The notes under the pieces were generated by a model. That model saw only the letters and a program-made list of their open reading frames with translations, was not told the DNA's origin and ran no database searches. From assembly GCA_963169595.1 (NCBI GenBank), contig CAUJFM010000131.1, positions 1-26,776 of the forward strand: 26,776 bases of DNA. The letters are read 5' to 3'. The translations under genes were made by a program, and so were the position numbers. This document shows, in pieces, positions 1 to 8,316 of the stretch (the first letter of the stretch is position 1; each line of letters begins with the position of its first letter). This DNA is from Bacteroidota bacterium. GTDB lineage: Bacteria; Bacteroidota; Bacteroidia; Flavobacteriales_F; PHOS-HE28.

Positions 1-639
1 ATACCAGCGACGCAACACGTTCCATTCATCGTCCTTCACCACGGGCGGCAGCTGGAAGAGGTCGCCGATCATCAGCACCTGGGCCCCGCCGAAGGGCTGG
101 CCCCAGCGCTGGCGCACACTGCGCATGCGGAAGTCGATGGCATCGAGCAGGTCGGCGCGCAGCATGCTCACCTCGTCGATGATGAGCAGGTCCACATCGC
201 GCAGCACATTGCGCCGCAGGGCATTGAGCGGATGGCGGCGCGTGAGGGTACCCCGGTCGTGGAAGGCCCCGTAAGGCGGAATGTCGGCGGGCAGCTGCTG
301 CTCGGGCACGTAGGAGCCGAAGGGCAGCAGGAACTGGCTGTGGATGGTGACGCCCCCGGCGTTCAGGGCGGCGATGCCCGTGGGGGCGAGGATCACGTAG
401 CGCTTTTGCGTGCTCTCGGCCAGCCTGCGCAGGAAGGTGGTCTTTCCGGTACCCGCCTTGCCTGTGAGGAAGACATGGCGATTGGTGCTGTTCACGAACG
501 CCGCGGCCAAGGCGGCCATCTCGGTCTCTACGTGGGCGTTCCCCGCGGCACCTGGCGGCCCTTCCGGGGAAGTGGTATTCCCGTTGGAGGAAGGGACATC
601 AGGAGCAACAGCGTGCGGGTCCTTTACGACATGCGACAT
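1..639 (-). CDS. PIF1-like helicase / AAA-family ATPase, N-terminal part (3' end beyond window)
   Basis: 213 codons of the 5' part are present; the gene runs off the left edge. The reading starts at an ATG on the minus strand at 637-639. A low-complexity Pro/Gly/Asn-rich leader (residues 5-35) comes before the motor domain. Walker A is GKAGTGKT at residues 60-67, Walker B is LLIIDEVSM at about 151-159, and the helicase motif MIGDLFQLPPV lies at 190-200. This order and spacing fit the PIF1/RecD-like superfamily 1B helicases, 5'-3' DNA helicases. An internal Met at residue 41 is an alternative start that would drop the leader. A weak -7-like box (TATCTTGT) lies at 700-707 on the minus strand. 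The gene is divergent from ytxJ. The family is clear; the exact subfamily cannot be settled without the C-terminus. Confidence 0.88.
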   Translation of the reverse strand, partial: MSHVVKDPHAVAPDVPSSNGNTTSPEGPPGAAGNAHVETEMAALAAAFVNSTNRHVFLTGKAGTGKTTFLRRLAESTQKRYVILAPTGIAALNAGGVTIHSQFLLPFGSYVPEQQLPADIPPYGAFHDRGTLTRRHPLNALRRNVLRDVDLLIIDEVSMLRADLLDAIDFRMRSVRQRWGQPFGGAQVLMIGDLFQLPPVVKDDEWNVLRRWY

Positions 640-758
640 GGATCTTAGGTTCAACGAACGGCTCCGGTGGTTGACGACCTCATCGTCACCGGCACGGCCA
701 CAAGATAAGGTCCTCCATCCTGCGACCAAGGTCACGATCGGGGATGACCGGGAGCAGC

Positions 759-766
759 GAACTTTG
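759..766 (+). promoter_or_regulatory. Putative -7 promoter box for ytxJ
   Basis: GAACTTTG matches the Bacteroidota -7 consensus TAnnTTTG at all fixed positions but the first. It ends 13 bases before the ATG at 780. It lies downstream of the alternative ATG at 744, which argues for 780 as the real start. No convincing -33 TTTG was found. Confidence 0.4.
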
Positions 767-779
767 CGCCCACGATCCC

Positions 780-1124
780 ATGAACTGGCTTCCGCTCACC
801 GACCTCGCCCAGCTCGATGCCATCGACGCGGCATCCGCCGAACGTCCCGTGCTGCTGTTCAAGCATAGCACCCGCTGCAACATCAGCGGCGCCGCCCTGC
901 ACCGGTTGGAGAGCGCCTGGACCAGCGGCGATGAGGCCAACCATCAGGCCTGGTACCTGGACCTGCTGCGCCACCGCGACATCTCCAATGCCATCGCCGA
1001 CCGCTACGGCGTGGAGCACGCCTCCCCACAGGTGCTGGTGATCCGCAACGGCCGGTGTGTCCATCACGCCTCGCACTTCGGCATCACCTACCGCGACGTG
1101 CTGTCCGTGCTCAGTGGTGCGTAG
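780..1124 (+). CDS. ytxJ: Bacillithiol system redox-active protein YtxJ
   Basis: 114-residue cytosolic thioredoxin-fold protein of the YtxJ (DUF2847) family, which is associated with bacillithiol-dependent redox chemistry. The N-terminus starts with MNWLPL, as in family members. The motif HSTRCNIS follows, with a single Cys in the place where family members carry the active-site Cys. Further on, SPQVLVIRNGRCVHHASH is the usual substrate-facing strand-turn region. Length is normal for the family. The start at 780 is preferred over the in-frame ATG at 744 because the family begins here and a -7-like box sits between the two. The next gene follows after 18 bases in the same direction and may be cotranscribed. 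Confidence 0.88.
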   Translation: MNWLPLTDLAQLDAIDAASAERPVLLFKHSTRCNISGAALHRLESAWTSGDEANHQAWYLDLLRHRDISNAIADRYGVEHASPQVLVIRNGRCVHHASHFGITYRDVLSVLSGA

Positions 1125-1142
1125 CGATCACCGCTTCCAGCG

Positions 1143-1442
1143 ATGCTCCTGTCCCGCCCGCTGATCCTTCGCTGCCTGTTCGCCGTGCTTGGCTGCGTGG
1201 GCATGGTGCAGGCCCAAGGCCAGCCGTTGCTGCAGCCCACGGTACTGCCCTCGGTGGTGAAGTCCCCCGCGCTCACGCCAGCATCCCTGCCCTCGCCGTG
1301 GCGTTACAACTACCTGGGGCTCTTCTGCAAGCTGGACGTCCAGTTGGAACGTCGACTTCGGTCCCCTGTGCTCTTCCGCCTGGGCGATCCCATGCACGTG
1401 GATGCCTGGGAGGGCAAGGGGCCGCTCCGCCACCTGCGCTGA
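1143..1442 (+). CDS. Small secreted protein of unknown function
   Basis: 99 residues. A clear signal peptide (Arg-containing n-region, hydrophobic stretch to about residue 23, cleavage near VQAQ) is followed by a Pro-rich linker. The C-terminal block contains YLGLFCKLDVQLER and then PVLFRLGDPMHVDAWEGK. This compact block resembles a small secreted protein type I recall from other Bacteroidota, but I cannot give it a function. One Cys remains in the mature part. It lies 18 bases after ytxJ. Its TGA stop directly abuts the TGA stop of the convergent propeller gene, giving TGATCA at 1440-1445 with no intergenic base. Confidence 0.72.
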   Translation: MLLSRPLILRCLFAVLGCVGMVQAQGQPLLQPTVLPSVVKSPALTPASLPSPWRYNYLGLFCKLDVQLERRLRSPVLFRLGDPMHVDAWEGKGPLRHLR

Positions 1443-2660
1443 TCAGTGCTGCACCACCAGCGGCCGCACCCGGTCGCCGATGCGCACGCTGTACACGCCC
1501 GCTTCGAGCGCGGACACGTCCAGGGTGGCACGCACGGCGTTCATTCGGGCAGCCTGTACCAGCCGTCCTTCCGCATCACGCACTTCGAGCACCGTTACGC
1601 CAGCGAGGTCGTCGCACACCAGTTCCACCACGGTCCGCGCCGGATTGGGATAGAGCGCGAAGCTTCCCTTGGAACGCTCGGCCATGCCGATGCTGATGTC
1701 GCTGATCTCGGACAGACCGGTGCTGGTCGTCACCCACACATCGCCCTCCGCATCCACGGCCAATCGGCGCACGTTGGGGCCTGCCAGTCCATCGGCGGGT
1801 TCGAGCTGGTCCCACACCCCATCGGTGTAGTAGCTCACTCCCCCCACGGTCACCAGGTAATCCACGTACACACCGGCCCAGATGCGTCCTGCGGGGTCGA
1901 TCGCCACATCGGTGATGGGGTTCAGCTCATCGGGCGGGGGAAGGATGAGGATGTTGAGGTGGTCGGTGAGGTGATCGTTGGCGGCATCGAGCACCGAGAT
2001 GCCCTCGGCCGTGCCCACCCACTTCTGCTGACCACCATCCACCGCGATGCTGCGCACCCGGCCCGAGACCAGGCCATCCACCGCACCGATGGTGGTGAAG
2101 GTGCTGCCATCGTACACCACCACACCGGCCAGGCCACCGCTGAAGAGCACGTCACCATTGTCGGCAAAGGCCACGTGCATGGTGCCGCCAAAGGGGATGT
2201 CCGGCGAACCGAAGGCCGTGAAGGTGCCGTTGCTGATGCGCGTGGCGCCGTTGATGGTGCACACCCACACATCGCCGTTGGGCGCCTGCTTGATGTTATT
2301 CACCGCATCATCGCCCAGGCCATCGGCCGTGGTGTAAGTGACGTAGCTGCTGCCGTCGAACACGCTCACCCCGAAGTCGGTGCCCACCCACACCTCGCCC
2401 TCGTCGGTCACCGCGATGGCATAGGCATCATCGTTGGCCAGCCCCGGATGCGTGGTGGTGTTGTGCACGGTGAAGGTGCTGCCATCGAAGGCCGCGACAC
2501 CCTGCGCCGTGGCCAGCCAGATGGTGCCATCGGGCGCCACGGCGACGTCGCGGATATCGTCCGAGGGCAATCCGCTGGACGTGGTCCAGGTGGTGATGGT
2601 GTACTGGGCCTGCACCAGTCCGGACAGGACGAGCGCGGAGAGCGTGGCGAACTTCTTCAT
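1443..2660 (-). CDS. T9SS-secreted Reg_prop beta-propeller protein
   Basis: 405 residues. A signal peptide (MKKFATLSALVLSGLVQAQ) is followed by seven Reg_prop-type repeats with a core like GxVWVGTxxGVSVFDG, at about residues 45-60, 88-102, 129-145, 169-184, 211-225, 258-274 and 306-320. Seven repeats is enough to close a seven-bladed propeller. Residues 335-405 form a T9SS C-terminal sorting domain, with ALYPNPA near its start and GVYSVRIGD near its end. These repeats usually form the sensor half of hybrid two-component systems; here no membrane or kinase domain is attached, so the protein is a free or surface-anchored propeller. Its ATG overlaps the CotH stop as ATGA (2657-2660), showing translational coupling. 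It is the last gene of a three-gene cluster. Confidence 0.9.
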   Translation of the reverse strand: MKKFATLSALVLSGLVQAQYTITTWTTSSGLPSDDIRDVAVAPDGTIWLATAQGVAAFDGSTFTVHNTTTHPGLANDDAYAIAVTDEGEVWVGTDFGVSVFDGSSYVTYTTADGLGDDAVNNIKQAPNGDVWVCTINGATRISNGTFTAFGSPDIPFGGTMHVAFADNGDVLFSGGLAGVVVYDGSTFTTIGAVDGLVSGRVRSIAVDGGQQKWVGTAEGISVLDAANDHLTDHLNILILPPPDELNPITDVAIDPAGRIWAGVYVDYLVTVGGVSYYTDGVWDQLEPADGLAGPNVRRLAVDAEGDVWVTTSTGLSEISDISIGMAERSKGSFALYPNPARTVVELVCDDLAGVTVLEVRDAEGRLVQAARMNAVRATLDVSALEAGVYSVRIGDRVRPLVVQH

Positions 2661-4930
2661 GGGAGGAGGATGAACGGTTGGGTGATGGTGCCGTCGTTGG
2701 TGCGCACCTGCAGGATGTAATGGCCGGAGGAAAGTCCGACCGTGCTCATTTGGATGAGGTGACGGTCCGTGTAGCGTTGCACGCCGGTCACTGGCCGCCC
2801 GTCGACGGAGAAGACCTGCACGTCCATGGGGCCCTGCACGTCCACGAAGGCGTTCACCTCCGTGGTGGCGGGGTTGGGCCAGAGGGCCAGCGTGCGGTCG
2901 GGCTCCGCGCCGAACTCCACCCGGTTGTAGCTGCCGGGGGTCGGGCTCAAGCGCTGGAAGGGACCGGTCCCATTGGGCGAGCGGCCCCAGGTGTAGAGCG
3001 GGTACTGCTCACCGTAGGTCACCTGGTCCAGCACGGCGGCGCTGTCGTAGGCCAGCAGCACGGTCTCGCCGGTGGCCTCCAGCTTGAAGGAGGCATGGTC
3101 ATCACCCACCGAGGTGCGGTCGTCCGTCCAGATCACCAGGTAGTCGCCGGGCTCGAGGGTGCGGTCGGGCAGGGCCCACTTGGTGGGATCGGCGGGATCA
3201 TCGGAAAGGTGGAGACCTGCCGTGGAGATGGTCGCAGTGCCGCTGTTGTAGAACTCCACCCAATCACTAGCCTCACCGGTGGGGTCGAGCACCTGACCGG
3301 TGTTGTCGGCCATCAGTTCGTTGATGACCAGCATGCCGGGCGACAGGCGTGTCTGGAGCACATGGGTCTCGTGGGCGGCGCGCGCCGGTGAGAAGGAACC
3401 CGCCGTGGCGTTCTCCGCATAGAGGTAGAACTCCAGCCGGTTGGTCGCGGCGGTGAGCTGCACCCCGTACACCCCGTCGCCCGCAGCACCATCTCCGTGC
3501 GCCCCATCGTCCCACATCGGCATCCGTTGGAAGCGGCCCCGAGTCCCGAAGCGGACCATCAGCAGCACGGTGTCGGCACCACTGACGGGCACGGTGATGG
3601 CGAGCGACCCGCCCACGCCAATGTCCTCCGGAGCATGGGTCACTGCACCGATCACCGGCTCACCGGTGAAGCCGGGATAGGTGGCCAAATAGGCGGTGCG
3701 GGCGTCCATCAGTTCGGTGAGGCCGGGATAGGCCACCGTGTAGTTCACGGTCTGGTCGAGGTTCTCCAGGAAGGACTGATAGGTGTAGAACTTGTTGGTA
3801 TCGGCCTGCACGTGGGCATCGATCAACGCCTGCAGCTCCAGGGCACGGTCGCGGTAGCCGCCGTCGGCGAACTGCTCGTTGATGATGGTGCGCAGGTGGG
3901 CCAGGTACATGCGGCGGTACATGGCGTTGGTGAAGAGGTTGCGCATCAGCGGACGCGGGAACACACTGGGGCCGTTGTAGTGGCTGAGCGGGTCGATGGT
4001 CCTGGCCTGCGCGATGCTGAAGCCGTTCCAGTAGGTGGAGGCGTCCGTGAGCCGGAAGCTCGCGAAGGACATGTTCAGGTCCCAGGGGATGGTGTTCCAC
4101 AGGCCGTCCTCATCGCGATAGAGGTAGTAGTTCTGGGCATAGCCCACGTAGCTGTCGAAGTTGATGATGGCGTAGTTGAACGCGTGCATCCACAGCGCGC
4201 GGTCCACGTTCAGCACCCGCTCGATGCTGTCGGGCTGGTTGTTGAGCACCTGGATCAGCTCCAGCAGGTGGCCCCAGCCGTGATCGGACTGCAGGTCGTA
4301 CAGATCGACATAGCCCGTGCTGTCGGTGCCCGGCGTATCGCTCAGGTTGCAGTTCTCGCCGGTGAGGTCCACCGTGTGCGGATTGCCCTTGAAGAAGCTG
4401 CCGTCCTTCTCCCCGAAGTGGTCCTTCAGGAAATCACCGCCGACATCCTCCACGCTGGTGTACAGGCCCACCAGGGTGTCGTTCACATAGAGGTTGGCGT
4501 AGTTGGCGCGGGAAGCGTGCAGGTAATTGCGCGCCACCTCGTAGGCCAGCACTTCGCGCAGGAAGGAGGGGTCCTGGATCACGTTGCTCAGCTTGAGCTT
4601 CTCGTAACCCTGGTAGTCCTGCCCCGCATGCACTTCATCCAGCTTGATGTTGAAGGGGTTCTTCGCGCGGCCGGGGCTGTAAGAGCTGTAGCCCTTGTGC
4701 CGCACGCCCACATCCAGCAGCAGGGTCCCGTCGATCACGAGATCGCCGAGCAAGCGTTCATCCTCACCGGCCAGGTAGAGGCTGTCCAGCACATGCCGCC
4801 AATCCGCCACATCGAAGTACAGCCTCAGCTCCCGCACGGACGAGAGGTCGTACAGGTCGGTCTGCGCGAAGGCCGCGGCAGGTGCCACGGCCAACGCCAT
4901 CACGCATGCTATGCACCTCCACGACCGCAT
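2657..4930 (-). CDS. T9SS-secreted CotH-kinase / lamin-tail domain protein
   Basis: 757 residues. Signal peptide to about residue 23 (ending AAAFAQ). A CotH kinase-like domain covers about residues 30-400, with KLKLSNVIQDPSF (111-123), LVGLYTSVEDVGGDFLKDHF (153-172), NYYLYRDEDG (267-276) and PWDLN (282-286). Next comes a beta-rich segment, then a lamin-tail domain at about 533-640 (MLVINELMAD, SDWVEFYNSG). The T9SS sorting domain is at about 679-757 (ALWPNPATT, GHYILQV). CotH proteins are atypical secreted or spore-coat protein kinases in known cases. Here the second acidic residue of the usual PWDxD motif is Asn, so activity is uncertain. The gene starts 5 bases after the sulfotransferase-like gene stops and overlaps the propeller gene by 4 bases. 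Confidence 0.92.
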   Translation of the reverse strand: MRSWRCIACVMALAVAPAAAFAQTDLYDLSSVRELRLYFDVADWRHVLDSLYLAGEDERLLGDLVIDGTLLLDVGVRHKGYSSYSPGRAKNPFNIKLDEVHAGQDYQGYEKLKLSNVIQDPSFLREVLAYEVARNYLHASRANYANLYVNDTLVGLYTSVEDVGGDFLKDHFGEKDGSFFKGNPHTVDLTGENCNLSDTPGTDSTGYVDLYDLQSDHGWGHLLELIQVLNNQPDSIERVLNVDRALWMHAFNYAIINFDSYVGYAQNYYLYRDEDGLWNTIPWDLNMSFASFRLTDASTYWNGFSIAQARTIDPLSHYNGPSVFPRPLMRNLFTNAMYRRMYLAHLRTIINEQFADGGYRDRALELQALIDAHVQADTNKFYTYQSFLENLDQTVNYTVAYPGLTELMDARTAYLATYPGFTGEPVIGAVTHAPEDIGVGGSLAITVPVSGADTVLLMVRFGTRGRFQRMPMWDDGAHGDGAAGDGVYGVQLTAATNRLEFYLYAENATAGSFSPARAAHETHVLQTRLSPGMLVINELMADNTGQVLDPTGEASDWVEFYNSGTATISTAGLHLSDDPADPTKWALPDRTLEPGDYLVIWTDDRTSVGDDHASFKLEATGETVLLAYDSAAVLDQVTYGEQYPLYTWGRSPNGTGPFQRLSPTPGSYNRVEFGAEPDRTLALWPNPATTEVNAFVDVQGPMDVQVFSVDGRPVTGVQRYTDRHLIQMSTVGLSSGHYILQVRTNDGTITQPFILLP

Positions 4931-4935
4931 CGGCG

Positions 4936-6453
4936 TCAGTGCTTCACCACCACACGCCGTACGTCACGAAGACCGGTGGTATGTTCCACCACCACCTGGT
5001 ACACCCCGTCGGGCAGGTCGCCGACATCGATCGTCCAGTCGGGCCGGGTGCGCTTCACCTCGCGGCCGATGGCATCGCGCACCACAAAGCGCTCCATGGT
5101 GGACACGTCCACGCCCATCAGGTTGAGCACGCCGGTGGTGGGGTTGGGATACAGCTCCATGGTGGGCACCACTTCCTCCTCCACAGCGGTGGCCAGCCCG
5201 CAGGGATCCTCGCCCAGCAGGGCGCTCACGCCCGGATGGTCGCAGGTATACCGGAAGGCCTTCTGCGGCCCGGCGTTGTACTGCCACACCACCTGGTTGC
5301 TGGGGTTCACCTCGTACATGTACTGGCCACTGATGGCCACGAAGGTGTTGCCGTTGGGCATGCGCTCGGCCGCGCTCTGTCCGCCGGCGAAGGCCAGGCA
5401 GGTGTGGCGCCATTGGTAGTTGGTCGGTCCCCACACGGTGCCCGGTGTCCACGGATAGGTGTAGCCATCGCGATCGGGGTTGATGGCATCGATGGTGGTG
5501 GTGGTGTTCCCCCCACCGATGTTGTTCACGAACATCAACCAACCGGCGTTGGGCGCATCGGCACGCACCCACTTCACATCATGCACGGCGCCCGGTATGC
5601 GCTGCGTACCGGTGACGCCGTAGTTGGCCGGCTTGCCCCAGCGGAACAGGAAGTCGCCGCCACGGCCGCTGTTGCCACCGGTATGGCCGGCCGCCTCCTC
5701 GGTGGTGGTGCTGTGGTCGATGATGAAGATCTCGCTGAGGTGACGCGAGCAGAAGGCGATCTGGTCCAGCTCGGCATTGTAGTCGATGCCGTTCTCATGG
5801 AACCAATCGATGCCACCGCCCGGACCCCCCCCGGCGCTGACCGCCACGTTGATGTTCATCCGCTCGGGATGCTCGGCGATGGGCATGTAGTTGGGCTTGC
5901 TGGGATCGGCGTATTGGATGAAGCGGTCCTCCATGTCCCACTGCCACACGATCTGGGCGGTGCTGCCCGTGGGCTGGATCTCGATGATACGTCCGGGATA
6001 CTTGGCACTGGTGCCCGTGTAGCCCATGGCCTGCAATTCGGCGACGGTCCTGCGCACATAGGCCAGCAGCAGCACGTTGCCATTGGGCATCAGGGCCATG
6101 TCGTGGTGCGTCACGAAGTCGGCGCTGGAATAGGTGAATGACCAAACCACCTGGCCCTGCGGGTCCAGTTCCTGCACCAGCCCGCTCACCGCCGCGGTAT
6201 TGATCTGGTTGCCGCTGTTCACCGCCGTGCGCACGATATTGCCGTTCGGCTTCAGCTCCACCGCGTAGCTGAACGTGGTGGGGCAGTTCCACGTCTTCAC
6301 GATCTGGCCCTGCGCGTTCACCAGACGGGAAGTGGTCTGGTTCATCAGGTTGTAGAGCGCATACCCATCAAAGGCGTTCTGCGCGGTGGCTGCACCGGAT
6401 ATTGCGGTGGCCAGGAACAGCAGCAGGCCGTTCCGAAGCGATGGAAGGAACAT
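4936..6453 (-). CDS. T9SS-secreted arylsulfotransferase-family (ASST-like) protein
   Basis: 505 residues. A signal peptide (to about residue 24, GAATAQ) is followed by a six-bladed-propeller-type ASST domain. Signature stretches are HHDMALMPNGN (116-126), DWFHENGIDYN (216-226), SRHLSEIFIIDHS (236-248), a HDVKWV segment near 291-296 and RMPNGNTFVAI (364-374). A T9SS sorting domain occupies about 432-505 (ELYPNPTTG, GVYQVVVEH). Known ASST enzymes move sulfate between phenolic compounds using an active-site His; several candidate His residues are visible, but many Bacteroidota relatives have never been tested. It is the first gene of the three-gene T9SS cluster. No good -7 box was seen upstream; 6454-6634 holds no gene. 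Confidence 0.85.
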   Translation of the reverse strand: MFLPSLRNGLLLFLATAISGAATAQNAFDGYALYNLMNQTTSRLVNAQGQIVKTWNCPTTFSYAVELKPNGNIVRTAVNSGNQINTAAVSGLVQELDPQGQVVWSFTYSSADFVTHHDMALMPNGNVLLLAYVRRTVAELQAMGYTGTSAKYPGRIIEIQPTGSTAQIVWQWDMEDRFIQYADPSKPNYMPIAEHPERMNINVAVSAGGGPGGGIDWFHENGIDYNAELDQIAFCSRHLSEIFIIDHSTTTEEAAGHTGGNSGRGGDFLFRWGKPANYGVTGTQRIPGAVHDVKWVRADAPNAGWLMFVNNIGGGNTTTTIDAINPDRDGYTYPWTPGTVWGPTNYQWRHTCLAFAGGQSAAERMPNGNTFVAISGQYMYEVNPSNQVVWQYNAGPQKAFRYTCDHPGVSALLGEDPCGLATAVEEEVVPTMELYPNPTTGVLNLMGVDVSTMERFVVRDAIGREVKRTRPDWTIDVGDLPDGVYQVVVEHTTGLRDVRRVVVKH

Positions 6454-6634
6454 GGGGGCGGGCGGGATGAGGGATAAAGGTTCCGAGTGGCGGAGGGGTC
6501 AGGTCCGCTTAAGGGCAGGGTAAGACAAAGGTCACATTCGCTTGGACCCGGGAACATGACCTTGGTTTGATCGCACCCGAAGTTCGACGGATGCCCTTCG
6601 ACCAACGCCCAGCCGGGAAGGCGTGCCGTACGGA

Positions 6635-7237
6635 TCAGCGCCCTCCGTCCAGCGCGAAGGTGCCCACGTGCTCGTCCAGCGCGGTGTCGGCCAGTTCGCG
6701 CTTCAGCAGCACCACGTCGTGCACGGAGACGTCACCCACGAAGGGATGCGGGCTCAGCAACGCCCAGGCCTCCTCGAACTGGGCGACCTTCAGACCGGTG
6801 GCCAGGGGAAGACGCGCGCGCTCGGCCACCTGCACGCCCAGCTTGCGGATGCGGCGGTTGGCCCGCACGTGGTCCGCGATGCGCTGCCGCAGCGGGTTCA
6901 GGGCCTCCTTCTCCACCACATCGATGTAGATGGTGCGGCGGTCCTCCGAATGGGCGAAGCCGTTCAAGTGCAAACGGAAGGGGGCCACCCCGGCGCTGCC
7001 CCGCCAGATGGCATCGCTCAGCGCCCGCTCATAGTCCGGCGGCAGTTCGGTCTCCAGCAGCGGGATGCCCGGCATGCGGTAGTAGCCGCCGAAGATGCCG
7101 ATGCGTTCCTTCAGCAACTGGCGCCATTCCATCACCCGGGCCAGCACAGCACCGGCCGGGTCCACCACCAGGCGGTACTCGTTGGTGTACACCAGCGAGT
7201 CGAACAGGGTGAGGGCATCGGCCTTGCTGCGGGGCAT
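6635..7237 (-). CDS. 2H-phosphoesterase-fold protein lacking both HxT motifs (2'-5' RNA ligase-like)
   Basis: 200 residues. It aligns along its length with the 2H protein at 10415-10966: both share DRRTIYID followed by VEK, a GLK.AQF.xAW block and a C-terminal VxLLxRxL strand. In the relative the two catalytic motifs are HLT (in MPHLTLFL and HPHLTIAA). Here the same columns read GIP (residues 57-59, in MPGIPLLE) and RLP (142-144, in RARLPLAT). Both His and both Thr are therefore gone, while the frame and the rest of the fold are kept. This suggests a non-catalytic binder derived from an RNA-ligase/cyclic phosphodiesterase ancestor. The start is supported by GATCTTTG at 7245-7252 on the minus strand, ending 7 bases before the ATG. 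Confidence 0.8.
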   Translation of the reverse strand: MPRSKADALTLFDSLVYTNEYRLVVDPAGAVLARVMEWRQLLKERIGIFGGYYRMPGIPLLETELPPDYERALSDAIWRGSAGVAPFRLHLNGFAHSEDRRTIYIDVVEKEALNPLRQRIADHVRANRRIRKLGVQVAERARLPLATGLKVAQFEEAWALLSPHPFVGDVSVHDVVLLKRELADTALDEHVGTFALDGGR

Positions 7238-7244
7238 GACCCCA

Positions 7245-7252
7245 CAAAGATC
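7245..7252 (-). promoter_or_regulatory. Putative -7 promoter box upstream of the 2H-like gene
   Basis: GATCTTTG on the minus strand matches TAnnTTTG at all fixed positions but the first and ends 7 bases before the ATG at 7237. If it is used, the leader would be at most a few bases long. Confidence 0.4.
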
Positions 7253-7327
7253 ATCCGCCGTGGGTCCCTCCTTCCCGGTCGCACCTCACCATTCGTGAAC
7301 AGGCGGCTGGGAATTGGGCTGGGCCAC

Positions 7328-8176
7328 CTACCGCCCCACCAGCAACGGCACTGACCGCCGTCCCGCATCGGTCTCCAGCACGGCTTGGTAAAGCCCCGGT
7401 GCCCACCCCTCCACGGCCAGGTGCTCCACATGGCGTCCGGGGACCAGCATGCCCAGGTTGCGGGTGGTCGTTGTCCGGCCCAGCGCATCCAGCACCAGCA
7501 GGCGCACCGCAGTGGACCGCTCCAGCACAAAGGGCAGCTCCACCGCATGCTGCGCCGGCTGCGGGTACGGGGCGGACCATCGCAGCTCCGGCGCCGCATA
7601 CGCCATGCCGGTGGCGAAGCCGAGCTCCACATCATCCAGCTCGAAGAACGAACCGACGGCATTGCCCGTGCCGCCGATCAGGAAGGTGAGCGCTGCGCCC
7701 GCCGGGCCTGTGCCCGAATAGATGATGGGCACCTCGGCCAGGGTCCATGAACTGGTGTTGTCCACGGCGGTGAGGCTGAGCACCCCCGCGCCGATGCCGT
7801 TGCCCTGGGCGTCGGTGATGAGCACACTGACGGAGAAGACCTCCACCCCCGCATCGCTCTGCAGGCCCAACCGGTAGTGGAAGCGCAGCACGCTGTAGGC
7901 CTGCGTGATGGGGAAGGGCGGCTGGCCCGTGGCGGAACTGCTGAGAAAGGGACCGATCACGTTCTGCGCGAACTGCACCGAGGTGCCCCGCAGGGCGTGT
8001 GCACCACCATGGCCCGGGCTCACCATGGTGATGGTGTTGCCCACGATGCTGTTGTTGTTGGTGGACCAGCCCACCGGCTGTCCATCCACCCATTGCTCAA
8101 AACCCGGGTTGGGCACGGGCTGCGCGAACGCGGCCGTTGCCAGTGCGGAGAGGATGATCGATGTGGTCCAGCGCAT
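7328..8176 (-). CDS. Secreted protein with C-terminal sorting-like domain, function unknown
   Basis: 282 residues from the ATG at 8174-8176. A longer in-frame start at 8239 is rejected because the signal peptide (MRWTTSIILSALATAAFAQ) begins here and a -7-like box lies between the two. The mature N-terminus, PNPGFEQWVDGQPVGWSTNN, is typical of jelly-roll, carbohydrate-binding-like domains in Bacteroidota exported proteins (GFExW, GWxT). The C-terminal 75 residues (SAPYPQPAQHAVELPF to the GLYQAVLE strand) resemble a T9SS sorting domain, with PYPQPA in place of the usual YPNPA. It is probably a surface or secreted protein. It follows the cyclase gene in the same direction, separated by 141 bases that include the dispersed repeat. 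Confidence 0.78.
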   Translation of the reverse strand: MRWTTSIILSALATAAFAQPVPNPGFEQWVDGQPVGWSTNNNSIVGNTITMVSPGHGGAHALRGTSVQFAQNVIGPFLSSSATGQPPFPITQAYSVLRFHYRLGLQSDAGVEVFSVSVLITDAQGNGIGAGVLSLTAVDNTSSWTLAEVPIIYSGTGPAGAALTFLIGGTGNAVGSFFELDDVELGFATGMAYAAPELRWSAPYPQPAQHAVELPFVLERSTAVRLLVLDALGRTTTTRNLGMLVPGRHVEHLAVEGWAPGLYQAVLETDAGRRSVPLLVGR

Positions 8177-8196
8177 GGAAGAGGGTGCTTGTGCTC

Positions 8197-8204
8197 CGAA
8201 GATA
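8197..8204 (-). promoter_or_regulatory. Putative -7 promoter box
   Basis: TATCTTCG on the minus strand resembles TAnnTTTG and ends 20 bases before the ATG at 8176. Confidence 0.35.
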
Positions 8205-8316
8205 AACAAGCAGCCCACACCGGTGTCCTGTGTTCCCAACGGTCAACCTTCGGTGCAGTGACGCTGAATGACGCTCATCCGTGCGCGATCAATGCGTCGG
8301 AGCTTCGGTGGATAAA

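Noticed and set aside
744..779. Upstream ATG of ytxJ at 744 as the start
   Set aside because: The twelve extra residues are not typical of the family and the putative -7 box lies downstream of this ATG.
1446..2720. A 424-codon plus-strand frame opposite the T9SS propeller gene
   Set aside because: Low-complexity His-rich antisense of the propeller gene; no signal peptide or domain.
3497..5419. A 640-codon open frame on the plus strand opposite the CotH and ASST genes
   Set aside because: It is His/Val/Gly-rich antisense sequence without motifs, and the opposite strand has clear families, signal peptides and sorting domains. Long antisense frames are expected at this GC content.
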